NCBI GenBank assembly: GCA_902805475.1
Contig: CADCSX010000007.1
Coordinates: forward strand, 310,001-374,000
From: Entonaema liquescens
Taxonomy: Eukaryota; Ascomycota; Sordariomycetes; Xylariales; Xylariaceae
Length of the DNA: 64,000 nucleotides
Reading direction: 5' to 3'
Shown: positions 1 through 11,585 of the stretch, piece after piece
Layout of the letters: each line of letters opens with the position of its first letter
Numbering within the stretch: the first letter of the stretch is position 1
The notes under the pieces: model-generated
Databases searched by the model: none
The model's input: only the letters and a program-made list of their open reading frames with translations
Told to the model about the DNA's origin: nothing
Translations under genes and position numbers: made by a program

Positions 1-1310
1 TTTCAGTTAAAGGGTGGTGTACGAGCTGCCGGGCACAACAAAACGACTTTCCACGAAGCTTTAAGTGAATTGCTTCGCACTAATGAAAAGCAGCAAAAGC
101 TAGCATTCGGTAACGGACAGCACTTGAATTCAGCAGTTCAGGTCAACGATATTCCACCGAGCGAGCTTAAACCTAGTACTCTCGGTTGTTTGGTATTGAT
201 CAATGCGCTCCATAACTATATTTGGGAAACGCGTCAGCGCCACCACAACAAGATGTGGACAAATGAAGAGACGGAGAAAATGCATCGTCATATCGAGCCA
301 GCCTTGAAGGCATGGCAATCAGCTTGGGCGAGTAACCCACATCACAGCCTTGAACGCCCGAATCCATTTGGCATGGGTCCTCTCTCCGCTGATTCGATTC
401 CGCTACTTGATCTGGCCTACATACGATTATTTGTCAACATGTCCCGAACTAAAGAGAAGTTCTGGCAGCGAGACTGGGACGGCCTAGCAGATGAACTTTC
501 TCGTGGCACCGAAGTTGTACAACACGCAGAGCACTCTCCTTCGTCAAACGCAGAATCAGGAACGGACCCATCCGACGCCTCCGCCGCAAGTTCAATTTTT
601 GTTGATTCCCCCCCAACCCAGTCGTCATCCCCCGAATTTTCCGCGATGAAGTTTCCCTCGCCCCTGATGCCACAGCTACCCCAGGGTCATGGATCAAACA
701 GTCGGGCGATAACTCGCCGAGAAAAGCACCTTCGCAAGGCAGCTTTCTACGCTGCTGATTCTCTATCCATGTCTGACAAGCTAGGGGTTAATTATGCAGA
801 ATTTACCAGTCGCGAACTTCCAGTACAATCAGCAATGTGTTCCTTCGACTGCGCTCAAGTTCTTGCTGAGTGGGTTGCTACACTTCAGGATCGCGTCGGG
901 CGTTATCTTGGCGTGCTTGGAAAGGACGAGGTCGATATGGGAGGTGTTCCGGCTATTATGCTTCTCGAAGACGAAGACGTCAAGCTTATCCACAAGATCC
1001 AGGAGCTTCTGTCCAGTGCTGAAATGAGGATGAATATGGATATTGTGAGTGGCGCTGTCAACGGTAGCATCGATTCTCGTCTTCAGATGGACAGCTACGG
1101 TGGATATGCGGCAAAGATCCTCAGGGTCACGGCATATATGCTTGACAAGTCTGCTATATGGCCTGGTAAGTAACTGTAGTTTGATTAGTGCAGATGATGG
1201 ATTTATTTACTGACTGATTCTTAGTGCTTCATCTGATGGCGAATTGCCTCGAGAGTCATGCCAACTTCATGGCTTCACGTGCCGACAAATCGGTTATCGC
1301 CAGTGAGTAG
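1..1310 (+). CDS. Fungal-specific transcription factor, C-terminal part (5' end outside window)
   Basis: The reading frame is open from base 1, so the gene starts upstream of the window. Exon 1..1165 is followed by an intron 1166..1224 (GTAAGT...TTAG, phase 1) and a last exon 1225..1310 ending in TAG. The protein has a low-complexity Ser/Pro linker (about bases 520-710) followed by a helical region that begins LRKAAFYAADSLSM and ends in HLMANCLESHANFMAS. This layout resembles the C-terminal half of the fungal-specific transcription factor domain (PF04082-like) found in C2H2 regulators of the AmdX type. The DNA-binding part is not visible, so the zinc-finger class is inference. Role: probable nuclear regulator, target unknown. 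An apparent internal start near base 70 is only a TTG and is not used here. Confidence 0.6.
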
Positions 1311-3197
1311 GTATCAAACCTAAATCTGGTACAAGCTGCAAGCGTCATCGCTTCAAGTCAGATTTTTGAAACTCTCAGGAATATCTCGGATGTCCCAACT
1401 ATTTACCTAAGTATGCCTTTCCCGACCCGAGTTGCAATATCGTAAAATTTACACTATTGTGTGGCGAATACGAATGGATAACCCAAACTCATGGGTTGAC
1501 GCCGTGGGTTACAGTCCCAAAAAGTTAAAAAGTTTTTCCGTGTGGCATTTATCAGGACCGAGTAACAGATACGCTCTACAAGGGTTCGTCGCGTATCTTC
1601 TGCTGAGTGGCTAGCACATGCATCTAAGAGTAAAATACCCAACGACGAGAAAGGCGAATTCAATGCAGAAGTTAGGAACAAAGGCGTATGGTTGTTTTTC
1701 TACAAGGCCTCATTTAGTTTTGAACATCCATTAGTACCAATACTTTAACCCTGAAGTGTTGATGGATTCGGAGGGACGATGGTATTATGGTATGAGGTAC
1801 GACCAATACGCTCGAGATGATTTTATACCCCGTCGCCGATTCGAGGCCGTGCTAGGGACAGGCCGCTGGAACAAACGCGCTTTACGAGGTACGGGAAGAA
1901 AAACGAATAGAGATGGATTATGATAGACCGTAGCCCCTGAGGGCGTTTGTAGCTGGACCATATTTGGCCGATCATCAAAAGCGGCAATAGCTTAACGCAA
2001 GGCGTATAGATTCTACCAGGATCTATTCCAGACATAGAAGAGGTGCAGTATAAGTACTCACTTGGCTGTGCTGTCCACGAATACTCGAGCGGCTGGGATA
2101 TTCATGAAAACAGATATGTGTATATGATTTATACGGGCTCCACCTAATCGGTGCGACCCAAAGAAAATGTGGGTATGATGTTAGCGGCGGTGTTGAGGGA
2201 TTACGGAGTTGTAGGAGTAGTAAATCAGGCATGCTATATTTTGCGTACATTGAGGGTTATGAAGCTCTGATTACGGTGTACGGTGCGATGTTCGCCAGTC
2301 TCTCCATCAGGTTACAATTCAGAGAGTGGCAGGGCATCGCTCAAGTCCCGTACGTTATGAGTGTGGCAAGAACTTTCCAAAGTCTGTCGTGGAACCAACA
2401 CAATCCTTCAGTTCGGTCAAAAATGTATATAGGTAGGGCAAAATGTGTATACAGAACAGTATTTTTCGCTGATGGTGCTCTTGTTGTTTTACACTGAAGC
2501 CATATGGTGCATTTGTCAGTATACCCCTTTATCCCCATTAGTCTATTATAATCCAATTTCTACACCTTTTAATGCAAAAGGCAACTTTCCAACCTAGGAT
2601 TTTCGAAGCACAATCTAATCAACCCGACATGTTATAACTGAAGGGAATAGGATTCTTAACTGCCAATCATCAATCCACAGTTCAGTCTTATAATTTACCT
2701 TCCTTGCTATTTCTCTTGGAGAGGCTAACTCCTTCTCGGGCAACCCCTCCTCCCCAGATTACTCCCCTTCTATTATTCCCGCGTGGGTGGTTAGGAAGAG
2801 AGGTTACGTTATACGATTATACCATGAATAGCTTAGGGACATTTACAGAAACACTAGTGACTGAATTTATGATTTGTAGTTCAAATTTGTCATTAATAAT
2901 TCCAGAACCTAGAAGCCTTCTAAACTGATGTATCAACGATGATCTAGCTATGATACTGACTAGCGGAAAAATAGTAGCATAATAGGTGCTGACTACTGCA
3001 TCGGATTCCATGACTAGGCTCAGCCGAAAGCTACCTATCCAGTTGATAGTTCCTTGACATAGTGTTGTTATGAAAGTTCACACATGATGTGAATATTGAA
3101 ATCTCTTTACGAGTGTTGATTTCCTGTTGAGTTAATTCCTGTCCTCAACGCTGCATAAACGTTGCTGCCAATTGTGTAGTTATTCGAACAACCGCCA

Positions 3198-3580
3198 TGT
3201 CCTCTAACTCTCCTCCTCGAAGCCACAGTGTTGGTACAACAACCAGATCCCGAGGACGCCGGCCACGACCTCAGGAATCGAGCTCGCCCGAGGGCGAAGC
3301 TGACCCGGCATGTGTGTAGGTGGAGATAATATAGTGCCATCCTTTGAAGCACCAGAATTTCCAATAGGTGAACTGACGTCCCGGTTTAATAATAGAATAG
3401 TTTGGATGTAGGGCGCAGGAAAACGTAGGAATCGGGCGGCATTCTCGCCAACGGACCTTTCCCGTTTGGACGGCATACTTGACCTCCTACAGGGGTACTA
3501 AGCATGAAATAGAGGATATTGTAGGTAGGAACGGAATGGACATCACGAAGTCTCTGTGCTCCACCGTTGGCGCTCCAGGT
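3198..3580 (+). pseudogene. Possible decayed coding relic
   Basis: From the ATG at 3198 a composition-biased peptide (Ser/Pro/Arg-rich, with RSRGRRPRP) runs about 40 codons. Coding-like stretches then continue in changing frames, for example FEAPEFPIGELTSRFNNR and KRRNRAAFSPTDLSRLDG, broken by in-frame stops. This pattern, in GC-richer sequence than the flanks, suggests a disabled gene or transposon-captured fragment. I do not recognise the family. It could also be an expressed gene with several small introns that I failed to parse. Confidence 0.22.
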
Positions 3581-4303
3581 TGATAGTGACTGTGGGTGGC
3601 CTAATAGAAAATTTCCGGAAGACCTGGATGCATCAGTCCTCCGCTCCAATTCAAGGGAGTGGTAATGAGCGTGATAGACGCAGATCCATTAACGTGTTGG
3701 AACGCCCCAAGATATTCCAAGGTAGCACAGGCGTCTTCCGGATGGTGCCCTTGGTGACCCTGATCCGTTTATCAAGGAGTTCGCAATTCTACCCCTCGAC
3801 TTTTGTTTGTCATTGCTGTATATCTTGACGAGATCGGCGGGGCTCTATGACGGTCCTACTTGAGATTGTTATGTCATAGGCCCTGGGTAATTATTCTGGG
3901 CAATTGGTATTCCACGCGCTGAGTAGTTTATAGTTGGAGTCTTGGATCAGCCTCTGCTCAAGCGGGCTCGCCGTTTCTAGTGCCCCCCCAGCCCATCAGA
4001 TGAGGCTCGTGACAGAGATAGGTAGTTTCCTAGGAACCAAGTTAGACAAGACGTAGAAACGGTTTCGGGGTCACAAACCTTTAGAGTACAAGACACACGC
4101 GACTTGTGCACGTTTGGTACCGCGCCGGTCATTAGCGATCCATAGTGGTGTGGAGCCGTTTGGCCTTATCTCTCCGCAGATACTATATTGCTCTGCTTTG
4201 GCGGTTCAAGCCCACGATGGTCCCCAGGACGCAACAGTCACTTGCGTCGATAGGCGGAAGGGGGCCTCCGTCCATGTGCTAACTCACATAATTAGATTTG
4301 ATT

Positions 4304-4330
4304 AAAAAAAGAAAAAAAAAAGAAAAAAAG
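4304..4330. repeat. A-rich tract
   Basis: A run of almost pure A with isolated G residues. It could be a retroposon poly-A trace, but I see no element body or target-site duplication around it. Confidence 0.4.
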
Positions 4331-4939
4331 AGACATCACCAGAGTGACGAGTTGAGGGTATGAACTAACCTCGCATTGTCAAACCAACAATTCGAAGGTG
4401 GATGTTTTCTTGCTAGGTATCTACCCAACCATGTCCACCAAGATTTGGTAGGCCATTTTCGGGAGGGCAGAACCTAATTGCGAGTTTAGTATAAGCATAA
4501 GTTATGGTAAGTATCAGTTAGCGACTTTAAAATGTTACTTACATTATTATAGGTTCTTAGCGCCGTCGCGAAGGAAGGTTGGCTTTATATCTGGCGATAG
4601 ATGCCAAGATGAAGCAGACGTAGCTTGACGCGGTTTATATAACCTCTGAAAGAAACATTAGGAACAGTCCAAAGTTAAAGTTAAGAAAGAGGTATAATTA
4701 ATTGCTTACCTTTAGATGATTACGCATTGCGTAGATATCACCATCGCGCCGAACGCTGCTGGTTAAATGATTAATAGAGGACATGGTTGAGAGTCTGCTA
4801 CTGTGCGCGTTAAGTTGGCGATAATTGAAGATAATTGAGGATAATTGGTGACAAATTGTTGCCTTAAAAAATGATGATTGTGGAAAGTTTTTCAACAGGA
4901 AAGGACGCGGGGAAGATTCTTACAAAAGGAAAACTTGTT

Positions 4940-4997
4940 CACCGCCTTGGATTTAGATACGGTATTATGAAGGCGGTGATGCTATCTAAAGGCGGTG
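4940..4997. repeat. Inverted and direct copies of CACCGCCTT / AAGGCGGTG
   Basis: CACCGCCTT at 4940-4948 is followed by its reverse complement AAGGCGGTG at 4970-4978, and AAGGCGGTG recurs at 4989-4997, each copy followed by a similar GA...CTATCTAA tail. The arrangement resembles the end of a small inverted-repeat element, but no second terminus was found. Confidence 0.45.
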
Positions 4998-6031
4998 ACA
5001 CTATCTAAGAATTGTTGCCTGGATACGCGCTGAAGGTATCTAATATGATAAGTACTTGAAGTGCTCAAAAGAATCTTGCCAGGTGCATAGCAACGGCACC
5101 TAGGTAACGACATTGATAGGTACCTACGCTAAGTGCAGCACACTTTCATCACATTTTAGGTCTTATTATTGACCATTATAGCACTATGAGAAAGGGCGCG
5201 ATAAATAGGTTTTGATTCTACTTTTATTATCATTGCTTTCTATGCCTATTCATATCACAATGTGTACCTAGGTAGACATGTGAGACCATACCTAACACGG
5301 CGAGTCCGAGATCAGAGCAAGACCAACCTTAAACAAGACACAAGCCTGTGAATTCGAGTTACTGAAGAGGATGTCTTAACCCCTTGGCTATGGAAATATT
5401 ACGCAAAAGCTGAGTTCCGATTGTATTGAGTGTGGTGCTAGAATAGGGGTAAGGGGCCGACTAGTGTGAGCACCCTTTTCTTCTTCCGGTGCATAATAAA
5501 AGTCTAGGAATGATCAAACTAGCAATAGTGAGCAATAATGCAACATATAAGCTTCTATCAGAGGTTGTTTATTGCTAATTTCTTACAGTTTGGATAAACA
5601 AAGTTATGTAGGTCATGATTGGTGATATCGTACACGGGAATAAAGACACGACACGTAGGAAAGAGACAGCGAAATGTCAGCAACAGGGGACTAAGTCAAA
5701 ATATGATAGGGGTTGATATGATATTCTCAGCTTATCAGAGAGTTCCGGGGAATGTACTTCGTACTATTTACTGTCAGCATAGGCAGGAAGGTTTATTTCC
5801 AGCTTAAATCTTCTGTGTCAAATGACACAGTGAATAATGCTAAGTCTTTCAACATGATACGATGGGCCAGGTCGCCTTTGGGAGGTATTTAATGAATATT
5901 CGGAGAATCTTTGTTCGTATCTTATGTGTGTTCGAATGGAATTCCTCTCTACTTAGGACTTTTTCGGTATATTAGGACCCCTTTTTGGCATGAAGCTACG
6001 TTACTCCATGAACCATCTAGTTATCTAGTAG

Positions 6032-7756
6032 ATGGATAGCAGCAAAGGGACTGAAAGAATGGAGCCTATACTTGGCAGTAATGATGTCGCAGTCGTATTC
6101 ATTGCCCTAATAACACTCCTTTTCCTTAGGGCATGTACCATTGGGAGTCGTGGTAGTAACCTCCCACCTGGTCCTAGGACGATGCCGATTATAGGAAATG
6201 CGTTAGACTTTCCTACTTACTTCCCCCATATCAAGTAAGCTATTTGTCCAATAGTATGTATCTCGTACTTAAGTTTACAGATTCTCGGAATGGGCTCGCC
6301 AATACGGAGAAATCTATTCGCTGAAAGTTCTGAATGGAACGATAGTTGTTCTTTCTTCGGCTAAGGCAATCAGAAGTGTTCTGGATATTGACGGGCTGAG
6401 TACAGGCAACAGACCCGAGTCTACTATCATACGCCGGGTAACCAATGGTAATGTCCAAGCATTAGAGAATATGGACAGGCCCGCTTGGAGACGCAGCCGG
6501 AAGGTCATGCATACGTTCATCACAGAGTATATTCTGGGGTCACACACACAAACCCAAGACGCTGAGTACTCACAGCTCATGAATGACATCCTTGAAGATC
6601 CGAAGAACACCTTTGAGCATATTAGTCGAATGACTGTGGGGGTACTGATAACCACGCTTTATGGATCCAGGGTCCCAAAATATCGGGGCTCCGAAGCAGA
6701 AACATACTTCCGCGGGGTGAAGCTGATGAACAAAGTCACTGATCCCGGAGCCCACCCTCCGGTCGATATCCTGTGGCCGTTAAAATACGTCCCAAAACGT
6801 TGGGCCTACTGGAAGCGGCTTGCCGATTTGACGCGAGAGACCTGCGCCCAAGTCTTTGATCCGCTTTATAGGCAATGTGAACGCGCGATAAAACAAAACA
6901 AAGAAACTGGATGTTTTATTGAATATTTAATTACAAATCAGCAACAGCTAGGCATGTCACATCAAGAGATCACGGGGCTGGCTGAGGGTCTGATGGATGC
7001 TGGGGCAGAAGCTACCGCTTCGTTCCTTCAAAGCATCATATTGGTCTTGATCAACTATACTCACGTTCAAGAGAAAGGTCAAGCAGAAATTGATAGCATC
7101 GTTGGCAGCGACCGATGGCCAACTTTGGATGACTACGATAGATGTCCATATATCCGCGCAATCGTCGAAGAAATATTCCGGTTTAGACCAGTTTTCCCCG
7201 TTGGGATTCCTCATAGGAGCGCCAAGGAAGTTTACTACAAGGGCTACCGCATCCCGGAGAACTCAGTTATCTTCATGAACATATATGGGCTTTTCCATGA
7301 CCCTGACTTGTACGACGACCCGGAGACATTCGACCCCGAGCGTTTCCTCAAGACCCCTTTTGGGACTAAAAAGGGGTAGACACGAGGGCATATCGGGATA
7401 ATCTTGCGTTTGGAGCCGGACGGCGGATTTGCGCTGGAGAGGAACTGGCTCGTCGGTTAATCGCACAGAACGCGATGAACTTGCTTTGGGCGTTCGACTT
7501 TAAGAAAGACGGTTCCGGAACAGGCGGTATGGATATTGATTCCTACTCTAGAGTAAGTGGACTTTCCGATTTTCTTTTTTTAGCTATTCTGACCGCCACT
7601 TAGCCGGGTATCGAGCTCGCGCTGAAGCCTTTTACTTGTGATATTGCACCACGGTCTACGGCGAAAGCACATATGATTAGGGGTCGGTTTAAGGGGGCAT
7701 TCCCTATTCATACCGATAGCTCCACAGAGAATGCATGGAATGCTCCAGAAGCGTAA
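6032..7756 (+). CDS. Cytochrome P450 monooxygenase with one frameshift
   Basis: Haem-thiolate monooxygenase, probably ER-anchored: the N-terminus carries a hydrophobic helix (about residues 20-36) and then the proline hinge LPPGPRTMPIIG. Exons: 6032..6234, intron 6235..6280, exon 6281..7552, intron 7553..7603 (GTAAGT), exon 7604..7756. I-helix AGAEATA, the K-helix ExxR (EIFR) and the PERF-type FDPERF are in frame. The haem loop FGAGRRICAG lies one frame off. The shift falls in the A5/G4 run at 7368-7376, where one base appears missing; without it translation stops at 7379, before the cysteine ligand. Overall resemblance is to the O-methylsterigmatocystin oxidoreductase-like group (CYP64-type). 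The FAD oxidase and Zn2Cys6 regulator next door suggest a secondary-metabolite setting. Substrate unknown. Either a sequencing error or a recently disabled gene. Confidence 0.85.
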
Positions 7757-9390
7757 CTGTAATGAGCACCGATACAACTCCAAGAGTCGAGGAGATGAAT
7801 GATCCAGTGTGAAGGTATCAAGGTCATATGGACCTCTCCTCCGATATCTACGATTCAGGGGTAATATTATGTGCTTATCCACTTCATGACGATAAAGGGG
7901 TAAATTCGCACGGATTATTTGATCAGCCAACACGGTCTGTTCCGGTCTAAGCTAGTTTAGCTGTCAACTAGTTTCTTGACTGAGATCTAGACCTGCCAAC
8001 TCAGATTCTCGCTCGAAACACTGCATAGTGTGGATCAATAGACTTGGAAGTGGAGTATATTTCGATAACCTCTCTTCGGACTGAATGGGTTATTGTGGCT
8101 TGACACTAAAAGCATTCAGTTGCTAGCGTACGAGCACGTGTATAAACTCAAAGAGTTGTAATTATGAAACGGGTATTCCGAACGTCGAATCAGATAAGCG
8201 CTAGGAATAGGATGGTGTCGGTTCTTAAGGTCTCCAGTATAAGGGAGCAGCCATGGACTGCAACCAGATAGCCCAAGGTAGAAAGTATAGACACATGGAG
8301 ACTTATATAAAGCATTCTCATTCTAGGGGAACCGGCAGGAGTGCCGAAAAATGCGCGAAATGCGCGAAGAGGAGGCTTAGAATAGCTTGTTTTATTGGAA
8401 GCGAAGCTAGGCTCAAAAATACTTTCAACAAAACTGTGATTAGTTCTACCATAAATCTAATACAGATAGATGCTTCCCATCGTTCAAAGATTACCTGGAT
8501 GGATACAAAGAAGCAAAAGACTGCGCCCCGAATATCAATCCTTTGCAGTAACTTGAGTAGACAACGGGAGCCCTGGATACGAAGTACGACTTGTCATCCC
8601 GTGTGGGGAAGAAGCGGCATAGTACCTTCGGTGCTCCGTATCGTGGGTCAGAGCCGCCAACCAATGAGGCTTACGTCCGATTTGCCCGCAAAAAACCTTC
8701 CGAATTTGTGTGGGGATCCCGAGTTCTTCGGATATTTTTGTATTTCTTCAAGCTTCAACTTGTGCTTCACTACAATTGATTCCAATTGGGGAATGATTAA
8801 TCAGAGTAAAACGTATTTTAGTTCCATGACTTAGTTAGATTGTATTATTCCTTTTTATTTTGTTTTGTGTACACCGAGAGTACCGGATTTACCGACTCGA
8901 GACGGTGAAGCAAACCAACTATCGGAAAGTTTATATCCGCTAATACTTGGAGAAACCCCTTTTTCAATGGGCTTTATACTGCTGCCTATTCGAAGCGAAT
9001 GATACATAGCAAGCATTGCGCAAGCTATCTTCCATCTAATTTCCCAGTAATTGACCGTTATGATATCACAAACAGTCTTGCAAGGCTCGGAAGGCGGGCT
9101 TTTTATGCCTCGGGTCCCTAGGGATCCGACAAGGCATCCACCATGGGAGCTTCCGTATACTGTAAACTGACGATTGGGTACCTGTGCAATATCACCGACA
9201 TTCCTATATGGATCGATTATAGAAATGCAGCGATCTTGCTGGCGAACTGCTCGGCGTGTGGAAGGGAAATACCAAGTAATCAAGCTATATAAATAAGTAG
9301 GAATCGCTTTGGATTTCATCTTGGTCAACCTACACGGCCTGCTGACCTCGGTTTCGCGCAAGAAGGACCCCCCTGCTTAGATTATTCATC
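7757..9390. other. Intergenic region
   Basis: About 1.6 kb between the P450 and the FAD oxidase. Two open frames (8253-8834 forward, 8855-9361 reverse) have composition unlike the real genes here and no motifs, and I do not call them. One ATCAGATAA occurs at 8189. Nothing else recognised. Confidence 0.55.
8189..8197 (+). promoter_or_regulatory. ATCWGATAA match (isolated)
   Basis: ATCAGATAA, a perfect match to the SreA/SRE GATA-factor consensus. It is single, lacks the preceding CGG seen at several other sites, and lies 1.2 kb from the next start codon (9391). May be a chance match. Confidence 0.25.
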
Positions 9391-11074
9391 ATGTTGAAGA
9401 CTTGTATTGGAGCCGCAGCCTTGGCTGGCAGGCTGGCAGCCGCATCTCAACTATCTTGGACTCCTCCTTCACTCGTTCCCAAAGCTGTTGGTAGCTACCC
9501 AGTATCATCAAACAGCAGTGGAATTGTGCCTGTAAGTACCTGTGGTATCAGTATTCATGACGAGAGGACCCAATTACTTACACTATATAGTGCGATGCCC
9601 TGAGGGAAGCCGGTCTTGGCGACCGACTGCTTTTCGCAACCGACGCCGATTACGAGACTCAGATAGAGACTTGGTACGCGGCGAACGCCCGTCTGAGGCC
9701 TGACTGTCTTGTTTTGCCCCACAACACCGAGGAAGTAGCAACGGCGTTGACAGCACTAGTTAAGGCCAATAGTGGAGGTGATTGGCATATCGCTCTGCGC
9801 AGCGGCGGGCACAGCTTTCCCGGAAGCAATAACATTGCCAATGGCGTGACTATCGACTTGACAATGATGAACTCATCTACCTACGACCCGGAGACGAAAC
9901 TCGCCAAGATCCAACCGGGAGGCCGATGGCGAGACGTATACTCAGACTTGCAGGATGCCGGAGTGGTTGTAACAGGAGGTCGGGATGGTGATGTTGGTGT
10001 GGGCGGGTTCCTCCTGGGAGGAGGTAACTCCTTCTTTTCGGGGCGCATGGGGTTCGGCTGTGATACCGTCAGGAACTTCGAAGTTGTGCTAGCCAATGGC
10101 ACTGTCGTCAACGCCAACAGTGAAGAAAATCCGGATCTATGGCAAGCTCTCAAGGGAGGTGGCAGCAACTTTGGTATCGTCACGCGATACGATATGGAGG
10201 CACTCCCGACGCGAGACTTGTATTACGACAGGCGTGCCCTCAGCTTGAACTACTCAGACGCTGTGATTGATACCGTGATCGGGTATAGCAAGCAAGACCA
10301 GTCCCTTGCCGACAACGCTCTTATTACTTATTGGAGCCATAGCGAGGCAGCCAGCCCTGAGACACTTGTCAACACAATTTACGTTAATACACAGGGGGAC
10401 GGCAATGCTACTTCGTCTTTCGATAAAGTTAGAAGTCTTCCGGCCTTGTCTAAGACAACGTCTGTTAGGAATATGGCGGAGGCTGCTAAGGGCTCTCAGC
10501 TACGCGGTGGTACCAGGTCGGTTTCCCATCTTGTGTCTATTGGTTATGAATTGACTGGCTGACTGAATTCAGTAATTCCGGAACAACATTGACTTTCCGC
10601 AATGATCCACAGATACTCCGTCGCACCGTCGATCTTCACGAGGAATTTGTTGAAAGGCTTAGCAAGCTCATGGACCCAAAGAAGTTCACGTCAGTAGTAT
10701 TCTTCCAGCCTATCCCTTCTTATATGGCGACCATCGCCAAGGAGCAAGGCGGCAATATGCTCGGATTAGACAGTCTCGATGGGGGTGCTATTATGTTCAC
10801 GGGCGGCGTTTCCGTCGATTCTGACGAGAAGGATTTCGCCAAAGCAAAGGCAGAGCTAGCCGTTCTAACCGCCCAAGTTAAGGAACTTTCTAAGTCGGTG
10901 AACGGAGATCTAGACTTCATTTACTTGAATTACGCGGAATCCAACCAAGACCCCCTTGCGACGTACGGTGCCAAGAATATCGAGCATATGCGGGCCGTCG
11001 CCGCAAAATTTGACCCGACGGGTGTATTCCAAACCCGCATCCCCGGAGGTTTTAAAATTTCGAGGGTGGTATGA
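9391..11074 (+). CDS. Secreted FAD-linked oxidase, berberine-bridge-enzyme-like
   Basis: Flavin-dependent oxidase of the PCMH/BBE family (FAD_binding_4 plus C-terminal BBE domain), probably secreted: residues 1-19 form a short signal peptide. Exons 9391..9531, 9591..10516 and 10573..11074 (522 aa); introns 9532..9590 and 10517..10572. The second donor is a weak GTCGGT, chosen because it alone restores the frame, with a CTGAC branch site just upstream of the acceptor. RSGGHSF contains the histidine expected to bind FAD covalently. The position that holds the second covalent cysteine in true BBE enzymes is in GGRDGDVGVGG, without cysteine, so single covalent attachment is expected. The C-terminus has YLNYAESNQDP and FDPTGVFQ, typical of the BBE domain. 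Substrate unknown. A nearby P450 and regulator suggest a tailoring role. Confidence 0.9.
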
Positions 11075-11585
11075 TGTAAATCCCGGAACGAGGGGGGGGG
11101 ATTATGAGGGATTATGAATACTTTTATAGTTAGTATCTATGAGGTATTCATTGGAGATGTGATAGAGTGATAGAGTGATAGATGTATGCATGTTTAGCTA
11201 ATCTCGGAATTTCTTCAATTTGATTTGACTATAATACGATTAAATTTAAAGTTTTGACTAAGTGTTACATTTTGTCATTTTTGTCACGTTTTCAATTCCC
11301 CCGGATCTCCATACCATGTGGCTATTGTGGCTTAGATGCTTGTTTTTAGTCGTCGTCATTAGGCTAAGCCTTTGTCTTATCTCTGGAATCTCTGGAGGCA
11401 ACCTATCTTACTAATCCACAATTGACATGAATTGTCGGGGGCCTAGGGATCCGATAAAGTCTAAAGTACCACATAGAGCCGGGGTTTTGGAGACTAATCC
11501 AACATCCCTTTTCCGTCTGCCGTCTCAATCCACGGAATAGGGATTATACGATGCAGCCTTTTTAAAGAAGAGAAGAAAAAAAAAA
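11075..11585. other. Intergenic region with short tandem repeat
   Basis: AT-rich 3' flank of the oxidase and promoter of the Zn2Cys6 gene. It contains a G9 run near 11092 and three copies of a 9-bp unit GTGATAGAG at 11159-11185. No gene seen. Confidence 0.55.

Larger units (their letters stand above)
1311..6031. other. Long gene-poor stretch
   Basis: About 4.7 kb without an intact gene. All open frames are short and lack recognisable motifs or consistent splice sites. It holds one possible decayed coding relic (3198-3580), an A-rich tract (4304-4330) and a cluster of short direct and inverted repeats (4940-4997). Around 4816-4853 a GATAATTG-type octamer is repeated about three times. I see no tRNA-like cloverleaf and no transposase or reverse-transcriptase motif. 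Confidence 0.6.

Noticed and set aside
7368..7379. Programmed ribosomal frameshifting in the P450
   Set aside because: Not known for this family, and similar single-base breaks occur in unrelated genes here, so a common artefact or mutation is simpler.
8253..8834. 193-codon forward open frame
   Set aside because: No recognisable motif, composition unlike the confirmed genes, no splice or domain support, and it overlaps another frame of similar quality.
8855..9361. 168-codon reverse open frame
   Set aside because: No family resemblance; sits in the promoter of the FAD oxidase and looks like chance.
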